DNA from: Streptomyces xanthii
Lineage (GTDB): Bacteria > Actinomycetota > Actinomycetes > Streptomycetales > Streptomycetaceae
Length of the DNA stretch: 64,000 nt
Assembly: GCF_014621695.1 (NCBI RefSeq)
Contig: NZ_CP061281.1
Location: 1,674,001 to 1,738,000 of the forward strand
Direction of reading: 5' to 3'
In this document: positions 53,571 through 62,383 of the stretch, piece after piece
How the letters are laid out: each line of letters begins with the position of its first letter
Position numbering within the stretch: position 1 is the stretch's first letter
Program-made: the position numbers and the translations under genes
Notes under the pieces: model-generated
Seen by the model: only the letters and a program-made list of their open reading frames with translations
Told to the model about the DNA's origin: nothing
Databases searched by the model: none

Positions 53571-54686
53571 GTGTCGTCCTCCACCGAAGCCGCAGACATC
53601 CGCCATGCGGGTACCGCCCCCCTGACCGACGCGGGCCCGCTGTCCCTGTGCGAACGCGAACCGCACGTCCCGGCGGAGCGCCTGGTCGCCGAGATGGTGC
53701 CGCCGCCGCGCTTCAGCTCGGCCCGCTTCGAGACGTACATCCCGGATCCGAACCAGCCGAGCCAGACGCAGGCCGTCCAGATCCTCGGCTCCTTCGCCGC
53801 CGGGCTCGGCGGGCCCGCCGCCGGCACCGGCAAGAAGCGCGGCCTGTTCGGCTTCGGCCGCAAGCCGGCCGTCGCGCCGAGCGCCCCGCGCGGCGTCTAC
53901 CTCGACGGCGGCTACGGCGTCGGCAAGACCCACCTGCTCGCCTCCCTGTGGCACGCCACCCCGGCGCCCGCCGAGCAGAAGGCGTTCGGCACCTTCGTCG
54001 AGCTGACGAACCTGGTGGGCGCGCTGGGCTTCCAGCAGACCGTGAAGACGCTGAGCAGCCACCGGCTGCTGTGCATCGACGAGTTCGAGCTGGACGACCC
54101 GGGCGACACCGTGCTGGTCTCCACCCTGCTCGGCAAGCTGGTCGACGCGGGCGTCGCGCTCGCCGCCACGTCGAACACGCTGCCGGGCAAGCTCGGCGAG
54201 GGCCGGTTCGCCGCCGCCGACTTCCTGCGTGAGATCCAGGGCCTGTCCGCGCACTTCCGCCCGCTGCGCATCGACGGCGAGGACTACCGCCACCGGGGCC
54301 TGCCCGAGGCCCCGCCCCCGTACTCCGAGGAGCAGGTCACCAAGGCCGCGTACGCCACCGAGGGCGCCTCGCTCGACGACTTCCCGCACCTGCTCGAGCA
54401 CCTCGCGCGCGTGCACCCCAGCCGCTACGGCGCCCTGACGGACCATCTGAAGGCGGTCTGCCTGACCGAGGTCAGCGCGATCCCGGACCAGTCGACGGCG
54501 CTGCGGCTCGTGGTCCTCGCCGACCGCCTGTACGACCGCGAGATCCCGGTCCTGGCCTCCGGCGAGCCCTTCGACAAGCTGTTCAGCGAGGAGATGCTGA
54601 ACGGGGGCTACCGCAAGAAGTACTTCCGCGCGATATCCCGTCTGACGGCCCTGGCCCGCGACGCCAAGGGGCTCGTGCAGAGCTGA
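53571..54686 (+). CDS. zapE: ZapE/AFG1-like ATPase
   Basis: A 371-aa P-loop ATPase of the AFG1/ZapE family. Walker A is GGYGVGKTHL, Walker B is LLCIDEFELDD, sensor-1 is AATSNTLP and FREIQ-type segments follow (DFLREIQGLSAHF). An actinobacterial insertion of about 30 residues (GTGKKRGLFGFGRKP) precedes the P-loop. In proteobacteria ZapE interacts with FtsZ at division; the role in Streptomyces is unproven. GTG 53571 has GAGGAG 2 nt upstream and TAGACT 8 nt upstream. Confidence 0.9.
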   Translation: MSSSTEAADIRHAGTAPLTDAGPLSLCEREPHVPAERLVAEMVPPPRFSSARFETYIPDPNQPSQTQAVQILGSFAAGLGGPAAGTGKKRGLFGFGRKPAVAPSAPRGVYLDGGYGVGKTHLLASLWHATPAPAEQKAFGTFVELTNLVGALGFQQTVKTLSSHRLLCIDEFELDDPGDTVLVSTLLGKLVDAGVALAATSNTLPGKLGEGRFAAADFLREIQGLSAHFRPLRIDGEDYRHRGLPEAPPPYSEEQVTKAAYATEGASLDDFPHLLEHLARVHPSRYGALTDHLKAVCLTEVSAIPDQSTALRLVVLADRLYDREIPVLASGEPFDKLFSEEMLNGGYRKKYFRAISRLTALARDAKGLVQS

Positions 54687-54697
54687 GCCGGACGTGC

Positions 54698-54714
54698 GGC
54701 CCCCGCCGGGGGCC
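54698..54714 (+). terminator. Hairpin GGCCCCC-GCC-GGGGGCC after zapE
   Basis: A perfect 7-bp stem with a 3-nt loop, 12 nt after the zapE stop. Confidence 0.5.
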
Positions 54715-54809
54715 CGCGCCGCGTGCTACGCGCGTGGTTCCCGTGGCGAAAGTCGCGTGATAGACACAGCCGGGTCACAGTTCCTGTCCGCCAGCAGGAG
54801 GTTGCACCC

Positions 54810-56195
54810 ATGTCACGCACGTCAGATGCACGGCAGTCCGCAACACGACGTCAGATGCTCGCCCGGACCGGCGCGTTGGGCGCGGGCATCGCCTTCGCCG
54901 GGAGTCTCGGGGAGCTGTTCGCCGGTTCGGCGGCGGCGCAGGGCCGCAGCGGCTACGGCGACCTGGTGCCCGACCCGGCCGGGCTGCTCGACCTGCCGAA
55001 AGGATTCCGCTACAAAGTCCTCTCGCGCGAGGGCGATCCACTGCGCTCCGGCGAGGGCAAGGTGCCGAGCAACCACGACGGGATGACCGCCCTCGAGGGC
55101 AGAGGCGGCCGGGTCCACCTGGTGCGCAACCACGAGAACCGGGTCACCGCGAAGATCGGCGTCCCGACCGTCGAGGGCCTCACCTACGATCCGATGGGCA
55201 AGGGCGGCTGTACGGCCCTCACCCTCGACCGCGACAACAACGTGCTGTCGGAGCGGGTCGGCATCGCCGGCACCGCGGTCAACTGCGCGGGCGGGCCCAC
55301 CCCTTGGGGAACCTGGCTGACCTGCGAGGAGACCGAGGACAAGGCGGGGACGAACGGGTACACGAAGGACCACGGCTTCATCTTCGAGGTCGACCCGGCC
55401 GACCCGCACCGCTCGGGCGCGGTGCCGCTGACCGCGATGGGCCGCTACCAGCACGAGGCGATCGCCATCGATCCCCGGCGCGGGATCGTGTACGAGACCG
55501 AGGACGCGTTCCAGGCGCCGTTCGGGCTCTTCTACCGCTTCCTGCCGAACCGGCCCGAGGGCGGTCTCGGTTCGCTGCGCGCGGGCGGCAGGCTCCAGGC
55601 GATGCGGGTGCCGGGGGTGCCGGACCTGTCCGCGGTGCAGGAGACCGGCGCGAGCTTCGGCGGGATCGAGTGGGTCGACGTGCCCGACCCGCTGGCCGCG
55701 CAGACCCCGATCCGCAACCAGGACTTCGGCCCGAAGGGCATCACCCACGCCCAGAAGCTGGAGGGCTGCTACTGGGGCGGGTCCTGCGTCTACTTCGTGT
55801 CCTCGTACGCGCGCAGCCGCGAGGGCTCGGCCGGTGACCACTTCGGGCAGATCTGGCGCTACGACCCGGCCGCACGCCGCCTCACCCTGGTGATCGTCTT
55901 CGGGCCCGGCACCGACCTCCAGCTCCCCGGCGAGGAGCCGGACAACATCTGTCTCGCACCCAGCGGCGGCCTGATGGTGTGCGAGGACGGCGCGGGCGCG
56001 CAGCACGTGTTCGGCGTGACGCGCAAGGGCGAGGTCTACGCGATGGCGCGCGGCCGGCAGAACATCGGGACGCCGGACGAGCCGGAGTGGGGCGAGTTCG
56101 CGGGCGTCACCTTCTCGCCCGACGGCGACACGATGTACGTCAACTGCTACACGCCCGGGACGACGTTCGCGGTGACCGGACCCTGGCACCGTTAG
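54810..56195 (+). CDS. Tat-exported PhoX-like (DUF839) phosphatase
   Basis: A 461-aa protein with a twin-arginine signal (TRRQMLARTG, RR at 13-14, then GAGIAFAGSLGELFAGSAAA). The mature part is a DUF839/PhoX-like beta-propeller: LVPDPAGLLDLPKGFRYKVLS, NHENR, GGPTPWGTWLTCEET, GRYQHEAI and EPDNICLAPSGGL. Such proteins are Ca/Fe-dependent alkaline phosphatases of the outer surface. ATG 54810 has a perfect AGGAGG 8 nt upstream. No convincing PHO box was found, so phosphate control is only likely by family. Confidence 0.9.
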   Translation: MSRTSDARQSATRRQMLARTGALGAGIAFAGSLGELFAGSAAAQGRSGYGDLVPDPAGLLDLPKGFRYKVLSREGDPLRSGEGKVPSNHDGMTALEGRGGRVHLVRNHENRVTAKIGVPTVEGLTYDPMGKGGCTALTLDRDNNVLSERVGIAGTAVNCAGGPTPWGTWLTCEETEDKAGTNGYTKDHGFIFEVDPADPHRSGAVPLTAMGRYQHEAIAIDPRRGIVYETEDAFQAPFGLFYRFLPNRPEGGLGSLRAGGRLQAMRVPGVPDLSAVQETGASFGGIEWVDVPDPLAAQTPIRNQDFGPKGITHAQKLEGCYWGGSCVYFVSSYARSREGSAGDHFGQIWRYDPAARRLTLVIVFGPGTDLQLPGEEPDNICLAPSGGLMVCEDGAGAQHVFGVTRKGEVYAMARGRQNIGTPDEPEWGEFAGVTFSPDGDTMYVNCYTPGTTFAVTGPWHR

Positions 56196-56253
56196 GGTCG
56201 GTCCGCCCGCGGGTCCTCCCGGGCGACCGGGAACCCGCGGGCGGAGGCCTGAC

Positions 56254-56643
56254 ATGACCAGCAAGTTCACAGAACTGGCGATCGACTGCGCCGACCCGGA
56301 GGGGCTCGCCGGGTTCTGGTGCCTCGTGCTCGGCTACGTGGTGCAGGGGCGCGAGGAGGGCCTCGTCACCATCGGCTCGCCCCAGGTGCCCGAGGGCAAG
56401 GAGCGGCCGGGGCCGGTGCCGCCGACGCTCACCTTCGCGCGCGTGCCCGAGGGCAAGAGCGTGAAGAACCGGCTGCACATCGACGTCAACCCGACCGACA
56501 CGGACCAGGCGGGCGAAGTGGCCCGGCTGCTCGCCCTCGGCGCCCGGCACGCGGACGTCGGCCAGGGCGACGACGTCGGCTGGGTGACCCTGCACGACCC
56601 GGAGGGCAACGAGTTCTGCGTGCTGACCACCCGCTGTCCCTGA
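56254..56643 (+). CDS. VOC family (glyoxalase-like) protein
   Basis: A 129-aa single vicinal-oxygen-chelate unit, opening KFTELAIDCADPEGLAGFWC and ending HDPEGNEFCVL. LHIDVNPTD carries the metal-ligand-like His. These proteins are dimeric metal enzymes or binding proteins (dioxygenase, glyoxalase or resistance types). The exact role is not visible. ATG 56254 follows GGAGG by 6 nt. Confidence 0.85.
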   Translation: MTSKFTELAIDCADPEGLAGFWCLVLGYVVQGREEGLVTIGSPQVPEGKERPGPVPPTLTFARVPEGKSVKNRLHIDVNPTDTDQAGEVARLLALGARHADVGQGDDVGWVTLHDPEGNEFCVLTTRCP

Positions 56644-56717
56644 GCGGCGCGGGTGGCGCGCCGGGCCGCCGCGGAGCAGGATCGGGAGCACCTGCTCCGG
56701 TCCGAAAGGGGTGCGCG

Positions 56718-57617
56718 GTGGCGAAGAACGGCGGCAAGAAGGGCGCGGGGAGCGCCGGGAAGCAGCCGGGGGCCGTCCCCCTGCGCGAGCTGCTGCGGGT
56801 GCCGCAGGGCGAGCGCGTCGACCTGTCGTCCTACGACGCGGCGGGAACGCCCGGCGGCCCGTCCGGCAAGGCCGAGGGCGTCGCGGCGAGCGAGCGCGCG
56901 GGCGAGCGGCTCGCGGAGCTCCAGGAGCGGCTGTGGGCGGCCGGTTCGGCGGGCGGCGACCGGCGCCGGGTGCTGCTGATTCTCCAGGGCATGGACACCA
57001 GCGGGAAGGGCGGCACGGTCAAGCACGTGATCGGCCACTTCAACCCGTCCGGCTGCCGCATCAAGGCCTTCAAGGCGCCGACCGCGGACGAGCTCAAGCA
57101 CCCGTTCCTGTGGCGCATCGCGCAGGCGCTGCCCGAGCCGGGCGAGATCGGCATCTTCGACCGCTCCCAGTACGAGGACGTCCTGATCGCCCGCGTCCGG
57201 GACCTCGCCCCGCGCGACCGGCTGGCCCGCCGCTACGACGAGATCAACCGCTTCGAGCAGTCCCTCGCCGAGGACGGCGTCACGCTCGTGAAGTGCTTCC
57301 TGCACATCTCCTACGCCCAGCAGAAGCGCCGCCTCCTGGAGCGGCTCGACAACCCGGACAAGTACTGGAAGTTCAGTCCGGGCGACATCAAGGACCGGGC
57401 GCTGTGGCCCGCCTACCAGGAGGCGTACGAACTCGCCCTGGAACGCTGCTCCACGCGGGCGGCCCCCTGGTACGTGGTCCCCGCCGACCGGAAGTGGTAC
57501 CGGAACTGGGCGATCAGCCGTCTCCTCCTGGAGCATCTGGAGGAGCTCGATCCGCAGTACCCGAAGGCGGACTTCGACGTGGCGGAGTGCCGGGAACGGC
57601 TGCTGGCGATGCCGTGA
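56718..57617 (+). CDS. Polyphosphate kinase 2 family protein
   Basis: A 299-aa PPK2-type polyphosphate:nucleotide phosphotransferase. Walker A is GMDTSGKGG, Walker B is IFDRSQYEDV and the lid region is in WYVVPADRKWYRNW. It uses polyphosphate to phosphorylate nucleoside mono/diphosphates. The N-terminal 20 residues are Lys/Gly-rich. I chose GTG 56718, 6 nt after AAAGGGG; a GTG at 56711 is in another frame. Confidence 0.92.
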   Translation: MAKNGGKKGAGSAGKQPGAVPLRELLRVPQGERVDLSSYDAAGTPGGPSGKAEGVAASERAGERLAELQERLWAAGSAGGDRRRVLLILQGMDTSGKGGTVKHVIGHFNPSGCRIKAFKAPTADELKHPFLWRIAQALPEPGEIGIFDRSQYEDVLIARVRDLAPRDRLARRYDEINRFEQSLAEDGVTLVKCFLHISYAQQKRRLLERLDNPDKYWKFSPGDIKDRALWPAYQEAYELALERCSTRAAPWYVVPADRKWYRNWAISRLLLEHLEELDPQYPKADFDVAECRERLLAMP

Positions 57618-57682
57618 CGTGAACTCGCCGTACGACGACCGCACTTGAGGCGGCGCCCCACATGCCGCGCCGCCCGCGTGGG

Positions 57683-57688
57683 CAGGGT
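57683..57688 (+). promoter_or_regulatory. -10-like CAGGGT (leaderless)
   Basis: CAGGGT ends 6 nt before ATG 57695 without a Shine-Dalgarno. Confidence 0.4.
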
Positions 57689-57694
57689 GGCCCT

Positions 57695-58576
57695 ATGACT
57701 TCACCCTCCGCACATCCATGGGAATTCACCGACGACCGCGGACACCGGGCCTCGGCCCCCGGCGTTCCGGCGCGGATCGTCGCGTACCTCCAGGCCGGGG
57801 CCGGCCTGCACGATCTCGGACTGACGCCCGTCGGCGTCTTCGGCTCGTTCCACGACGGGGAGCGGGCGGACCGGGCGAAGGCCGGCGGTCTGCCGCTCGG
57901 GGACGTGGCGTATCTGGGGGCGGGCGCCGGGCTCGGCCTCGACGACGTGCTCGGGGTGCGCCCGGATCTGGTGGTGGCGCTCACCTACGGGGGCGGGCAG
58001 GTCTACGGGATCGATCCGGACACGGCGAAGCACCTGGAGGAGCAAGTTCCGGTCGTGGTGTTCGACGTGGGCCAGGGGCGGAGTCTGGCGGACGTGCGGG
58101 AACGGTTCGCGGAGCTCGGAGCCTCGCTCGGGGCGGGTGAGGCGCCGGCCGCCGGGGAGGGGCTGGCGCGGGCCGAGCGGGAACTGACGGAGGCCGCGGG
58201 CGCGGCGGGCGGGGCGCGGGTGCTCGCCCTGTCGCCGGGCGGGCCGGACAGCGTGCATCTGGCGCGGCCCGCGAAATGGCCGGACCTGAGCGCGCTCACG
58301 GCCCTGGGCGTGGCGACGGTCGAGCCGCCCGAGGGCCCGGGGGCCAACTGGCACACGGGCGACTGGCCGGACGCCGCCGCGCTCGCCCCGGACATCGTCC
58401 TGCTGGACACCCGGGCGAACGCGGCGCCGCGGGAGGCCTACGGCGCGTCCCCGGCGTGGACGGCACTGGCCGAGCGGGCCGCGGTCCTGCCGTGGAACCC
58501 GGAGCTCCCGCCGAGCGCGACGGCCCACGCGGCGCTCCACCGGAGCGTGGCACAGGCGCTGCGGGGCCGGTCCTGA
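57695..58576 (+). CDS. FecB/siderophore-binding-like protein without signal peptide
   Basis: A 293-aa protein with the periplasmic-binding (class III, FecB/BtuF) pattern: FTDDRGHRASAP opening, RIVAYLQAGAGLHDLGL, VLGVRPDLVVALTYG, and late LAPDIVLLDTR. These normally bind ferric siderophores outside the cell, but here the N-terminus (TSPSAHPWEF) has no signal peptide or lipobox and no upstream start supplies one. It may be cytoplasmic, or exported another way. No permease genes adjoin. The start ATG 57695 is behind CAGGGT at leaderless spacing. Confidence 0.8.
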   Translation: MTSPSAHPWEFTDDRGHRASAPGVPARIVAYLQAGAGLHDLGLTPVGVFGSFHDGERADRAKAGGLPLGDVAYLGAGAGLGLDDVLGVRPDLVVALTYGGGQVYGIDPDTAKHLEEQVPVVVFDVGQGRSLADVRERFAELGASLGAGEAPAAGEGLARAERELTEAAGAAGGARVLALSPGGPDSVHLARPAKWPDLSALTALGVATVEPPEGPGANWHTGDWPDAAALAPDIVLLDTRANAAPREAYGASPAWTALAERAAVLPWNPELPPSATAHAALHRSVAQALRGRS

Positions 58577-58683
58577 GCCCAGGGCCCTTCGCTCACCGGT
58601 GGACCTTCCGCCGGTCGGAGCAATGCCGTCGGGGGCACGGGGCGAGGAGTCCAGAGGTACGCGATTTGTCACATTTGTAGGCT

Positions 58684-58689
58684 TATCGT
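58684..58689 (+). promoter_or_regulatory. -10 box TATCGT (leaderless)
   Basis: TATCGT ends 6 nt before GTG 58696 in an AT-rich patch. Confidence 0.45.
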
Positions 58690-58695
58690 CGCGGC

Positions 58696-59562
58696 GTGAT
58701 CAACTCCGTACGCCGCACCGTGTCGACCTGCGTCCTCGCCGCCCTCGCCCTCGGTGCCGCCGCCTGCTCGGGCGGCGGCACCGGGCCCGCGCACCCCGCC
58801 CGGGCCGACCGGCCCGCCCAGAGCCCCTCGGCCGCCCCCTCCCCCGCGGGCGCCCCCACACTCGCCCCCGGGCCCGGGGGTCTCACCCGCGTCTTCAAGA
58901 ACGCGGCCCGGTCGAAGGAGCGCGTCGTGGCGCTGACCTTCGACGCCGACATGACCGCCGACCAGGGCCCCCGCGCCGCGGCCGGCGAGCACTTCGACCA
59001 CCCTCAGCTCATCTCCACGCTCCGGAGACTGAAGGTGCCGGCCACCGTCTTCATGACGGGGCGCTGGGCCGACCAGTACCCGGCCGAGGCACGCGACATC
59101 GGCGCCGACCCGCTCTTCGAGGTCGCCAACCACTCGTACAGCCACTACGCCTTCACGGACGACTGCTACGGCCTGCCCACCGTGCCGCCCGCGCGGATGC
59201 GCACGGACGTCGAGCGGGCCTTCACCGCGTTCCGCAGGGCCGGAGTCGAGCATGTCGTGCCGTACTTCCGTTTCCCCGGCGGCTGTTACGACAAGCAGGC
59301 GCTGCGGGCGCTCGCCCCGGCCGGGGTCACGGCCGTGCAGTGGGACGTGGTGAGCGGCGACGCGTTCGCCACCGACGCGGACGCGGTGTCGCGGCAGGTG
59401 CTCGACGGGGTGCGGCCGGGTTCCGTCGTCGTCCTGCACTGCACGCGCAGCGCGGCCCCGACGACGGAGCGCGTGGTGCGCACAGTCGTGCCCGAACTGC
59501 GCGCGAAGGGCTACCGGTTCGTACGGGTCTCCCAGCTGATCGGGGCCACCCGCAAGGGGTGA
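58696..59562 (+). CDS. Polysaccharide deacetylase (NodB) lipoprotein
   Basis: A 288-aa exported lipoprotein (lipobox cysteine C24 in LGAAAC), then a Pro/Ala linker and a NodB domain (about 75-280). Motifs are TFDADMT (Asp pair), HSYSH metal His pair, RFPGG and the late VVVLHC His. It should deacetylate a cell-wall or extracellular polysaccharide. The first motif reads FDAD instead of FDDG. GTG 58696 appears leaderless. Confidence 0.9.
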   Translation: MINSVRRTVSTCVLAALALGAAACSGGGTGPAHPARADRPAQSPSAAPSPAGAPTLAPGPGGLTRVFKNAARSKERVVALTFDADMTADQGPRAAAGEHFDHPQLISTLRRLKVPATVFMTGRWADQYPAEARDIGADPLFEVANHSYSHYAFTDDCYGLPTVPPARMRTDVERAFTAFRRAGVEHVVPYFRFPGGCYDKQALRALAPAGVTAVQWDVVSGDAFATDADAVSRQVLDGVRPGSVVVLHCTRSAAPTTERVVRTVVPELRAKGYRFVRVSQLIGATRKG

Positions 59563-59578
59563 GCGCGTCGCCCCGCGG

Positions 59579-60247
59579 TCAACGGCGGGACGCCAGCGCG
59601 CAGGCCGCCGCCGCGCAGGCCCCCGCGAGCACGACCGCGCCCAGGAAAGGCAGCGCGGGCAGCGGGATCTCGCCCCGCTGGGAGCCGGTGATCAGCGCCG
59701 TCACCGCGGAGCGGGCCGGGGAGCCGGGCGCCACGAGGGTGAGCAGGGTGCCGAGCAGCAGTGCGGCCACGCCCGCGCCGGTGCCCCGGATCACCGGCCA
59801 CGTGGTCAGGGCGCCCACGGCGGTACCGGCGAGGGCGCAGGTCCAGGCGGCGAGGAGTCCGGCGCCGGCCGCGGGCAGGACGGCGATCCGTACCCGGTGG
59901 CCGGTGCTCACACCGTCCGCGAGCAGCGCCACGAAGAGAGTGGCGAGGGCGCCGAGCAGGGCGGTCGCGAGCAGCGCGGTGAGCAGGCTCGCGAAGTGCG
60001 CCCGCCACGGTCCGGTCGCCGCGGCCGTGCAACCGCGCGCGGCGGACGACTCGTTGGAGACACAGATCCGGGCCAGCCAGGCCCCGGCGGGCAGCAGGCC
60101 CGCCGCCGCGTAACCGAGCGAGTCCAGAACCGGCTGCCCGCCCTGGAGCCCGACCGCGAGCACCGCCGCGTACAGCACGACGGGCGCGAGCCAGCGCTGC
60201 GAGCGCAGCAGAAGCCCGGACTGGTAGGCGAGCAGGGCCGTGGTCAT
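59579..60247 (-). CDS. ABC exporter membrane protein (hypothetical)
   Basis: A 222-aa hydrophobic protein with about six membrane helices and few charges. No family motif is recognised, but its ATG (60247) overlaps the stop of an ABC ATPase gene, so it is almost certainly the permease partner (ABC-2-like, unusually small). The substrate is unknown. It ends 17 nt from the convergent deacetylase. Confidence 0.75.
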   Translation of the reverse strand: MTTALLAYQSGLLLRSQRWLAPVVLYAAVLAVGLQGGQPVLDSLGYAAAGLLPAGAWLARICVSNESSAARGCTAAATGPWRAHFASLLTALLATALLGALATLFVALLADGVSTGHRVRIAVLPAAGAGLLAAWTCALAGTAVGALTTWPVIRGTGAGVAALLLGTLLTLVAPGSPARSAVTALITGSQRGEIPLPALPFLGAVVLAGACAAAACALASRR

Positions 60248-61545
60248 CGGGACTCCGGGAGGGTGGACGGAACGGACCGGACGGCGACGACGTGCCACGG
60301 CGGCCGCGCCCCCAGCAGCGCGCGCAGCACGGCGTCGGAGTGCGTGGGGGACGTGGTGACCCGCACGGTACGGGCGTCGAGGCGGGTCAGGGTGCACGGC
60401 TGCGGCAGACCGGCCGGATCCTCCGCCGACCCGGTCGCTTCCACCACCACACCTGCCCCCTCGGCGGCACCGGACTCGCCCCGCGGGCGGCGCGGGTCGA
60501 GGCCCGCCCACGAAGCGTCCGGCACCGGCGCGACCCGCCCCGCGGCCACTCCCCACACCGCGCCCGCCGGGTGCCGCTGATCGCCGTCCACACGGACGGG
60601 GGCGCCACCGACCGCCGCGCCCCCGTCCGACGGGTCACGACCGGCGAGATCAGGGGCCACCGGCTCCCGGTCCGGCACGGGCGACACCCGGCCCCCGGCC
60701 ACCTCGCCGACCGGGTCGGCCGCGCCCACCGGGCGGCGCGGGTCGTGGTCGACGGCGCCACCGACCGCCCTGCGCTCGGACACGACCCCGTCCGACTGGT
60801 CGCGGCCGACGAGAGCCGCGCCCTCCGACTCCCGGTCCGGCACAAACGCGACATGGCCCCCGGCGCCGGTTCCGGCGGGATCCGGTCCCGTCGGTTTCCG
60901 GTCCGGCACGGGTGACACCCGGCCCCCGGCCACCTCGTACACCGCGTCCGCCGCGCCCTCCAGGCGGCGTGGGTCGTGGTCGACGTAGACGACCGTGCCG
61001 CCCGCCGCCGTGCGTTCGGCCACGGCTCGGTCCAGTTCGTCACGGGCGGCGGGGTCCAGGCCCGTCCAGGCCTCGTCCAGGATCAGCAACTCCGGTGCGG
61101 CGAGAAGTGCCTGGGCGACGGCCACCTTCTGGCTGCTGCCCTTGGAGAGTTCGGCGAGCGGGGTGTCCGCGTACGCGGCGGCGCCGAAGCGTTCCAGCTG
61201 CTCGCGCGCCCGCCGGGTCGCCTCGGGGCGGGCGAGGCCGTGGATGCGGCCCAGGTGGGTGAGGTAGCCGAGCGCGGTGAACGGCAGGGCGGCGGGGAAG
61301 CGTTCGGGGACGTAGGCGGTGCGGGGGCGGCCGAGGACGCGGCCGGCGCCGGGGGCGTCGATCCCGGCCATGACGCGCAACAGGGTCGACTTCCCCGACC
61401 CGTTGGCGCCGCGCACCCGGACGAGGGCGCCGGCCGGCACATCGAGGTCGACGTCGCGCAGGACCCAGGGTCCGCGGAGCCCGTAGCGGCGTCCGACGCG
61501 GCGGAGGGCGAGCGGGCCCGTGGGCGGTGCGGTCGGGGTCGGCAT
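60244..61545 (-). CDS. ABC transporter ATPase with C-terminal repeat extension
   Basis: A 433-aa protein. Residues 11-215 form an ABC ATPase: Walker A GANGSGKS (46-53), signature LSKGS (133-137; normally LSGGQ), Walker B LLILDEAWTGLD and H-loop H190 in VYVDHDPRR. From 188 on, the H-loop and following strand are repeated three times in decaying form (DHDPRR at about 189 and 266, DGDQRH at 320), each followed by an EVAGGRVSPVPDR-like block. The last 60 residues may form a separate small domain (TLTRLDARTVRV). I chose ATG 61545; ATG 61554 is also possible, and neither has an RBS. It is coupled to the membrane gene downstream. Confidence 0.85.
   Translation of the reverse strand: MPTPTAPPTGPLALRRVGRRYGLRGPWVLRDVDLDVPAGALVRVRGANGSGKSTLLRVMAGIDAPGAGRVLGRPRTAYVPERFPAALPFTALGYLTHLGRIHGLARPEATRRAREQLERFGAAAYADTPLAELSKGSSQKVAVAQALLAAPELLILDEAWTGLDPAARDELDRAVAERTAAGGTVVYVDHDPRRLEGAADAVYEVAGGRVSPVPDRKPTGPDPAGTGAGGHVAFVPDRESEGAALVGRDQSDGVVSERRAVGGAVDHDPRRPVGAADPVGEVAGGRVSPVPDREPVAPDLAGRDPSDGGAAVGGAPVRVDGDQRHPAGAVWGVAAGRVAPVPDASWAGLDPRRPRGESGAAEGAGVVVEATGSAEDPAGLPQPCTLTRLDARTVRVTTSPTHSDAVLRALLGARPPWHVVAVRSVPSTLPESR
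60478..60984 (-). repeat. In-gene repeat: three H-loop-derived units
   Basis: Unit 1 60754-60984 (77 codons), unit 2 60592-60753 (54 codons), unit 3 60478-60591 (38 codons). All start with V-D-H/G-D-x-R and contain GRVSPVPD or GRVAPVPD; units 1 and 2 also share a GRDxSDG block. Units shorten and diverge toward the 3' end. Confidence 0.75.
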
Positions 61546-61591
61546 GGCGACCATGGTGGCGCATCGCGGCAGCGGGCGCGGCGGCTGCTGG

Positions 61592-61597
61592 CAGACT
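61592..61597 (+). promoter_or_regulatory. -10-like CAGACT (leaderless)
   Basis: CAGACT ends 6 nt before GTG 61604, identical to the hexamer before ATG 53534. Confidence 0.4.
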
Positions 61598-61603
61598 GGT
61601 GGT

Positions 61604-62383
61604 GTGACCAGCGACGACGACCTGAGCAAGGCCCCGGGCCGGGACGGCCTGCCGCCCGCCGACAGCCCGTTCCGCACCGAGCCCACCCCGCGTGACGAGG
61701 CCCCGCAGTTCGTGCTGCCGCTCGTGGCGCGGATCGAGCGGGCCGAGCCGCCCGCGCGGACGGCCGCCCTGGAGACCGCCGCGCGCGCCGTCCTCGTCCT
61801 GCTGTCCGACGACCGCGCGCTCGGCGACGGGGAGTGGGCGCAGGCCGTGCGGGACTGGCAGGACGCGCGGATCCGCAAGGTGGTGCGGCGGGCCCGGGGT
61901 GCCGAGTGGCGGCGTGCCGAGGCGCTCGACGGCATCACGGTGACGGGTGACGGAGCGCAGGTGCGGGTGTTCCCGCCGGTGCCGCTCGACGGCTGGCCCA
62001 AGGACCTGGCCCGCCTCCAGGTGTCCGGCACTGACCTCGACGACCCGGAGCCGCCGCCCGCCCCGGACCCCTCGGCGCCGGTCCTCTGGCTCAACCCCGA
62101 CCTCGGGATGACGGCGGGCAAGGCGATGGCGCAGGCCGGGCACGGCGCGCAGCTGGCCTGGTGGGCGCTGTCCGAGCCGCAGCGCAAGGAGTGGCGCGAG
62201 GCGGGCTTCCCGCTGGCGGTCCGTACCGCCGACCCGGCGCGCTGGGAGCCGCTGACCCGGGCCGGTCTGCCGGTGGTGCGGGACGCGGGCTTCACGGAGA
62301 TCGCGCCGGGTTCCTGCACGGTGGTGTCGGAGGGCGGCACCCGGTACGCGCCGCTGGGCCGCGTGACGGGGCAGTACGGCTGA
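61604..62383 (+). CDS. Pth2-like peptidyl-tRNA hydrolase family protein
   Basis: A 259-aa protein. The C-terminal 110 residues match the Pth2 family (LNPDLGMTAGKAMAQAGHGAQLAW and VVRDAGFTEIAPGSCTVV), which in archaea and eukaryotes recycles peptidyl-tRNA. The N-terminal 150 residues are a helical actinobacterial extension of unknown role. A standard bacterial Pth1 is expected elsewhere in the genome, so this is probably a second enzyme. GTG 61604 has CAGACT 6 nt upstream (leaderless). It is divergent from the ABC genes. Confidence 0.82.
   Translation: MTSDDDLSKAPGRDGLPPADSPFRTEPTPRDEAPQFVLPLVARIERAEPPARTAALETAARAVLVLLSDDRALGDGEWAQAVRDWQDARIRKVVRRARGAEWRRAEALDGITVTGDGAQVRVFPPVPLDGWPKDLARLQVSGTDLDDPEPPPAPDPSAPVLWLNPDLGMTAGKAMAQAGHGAQLAWWALSEPQRKEWREAGFPLAVRTADPARWEPLTRAGLPVVRDAGFTEIAPGSCTVVSEGGTRYAPLGRVTGQYG

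Noticed and set aside
54715..54809. PHO box upstream of the PhoX-like gene
   Set aside because: Only one loose GTTCCCGTGG match and no 11-bp direct repeat partner.
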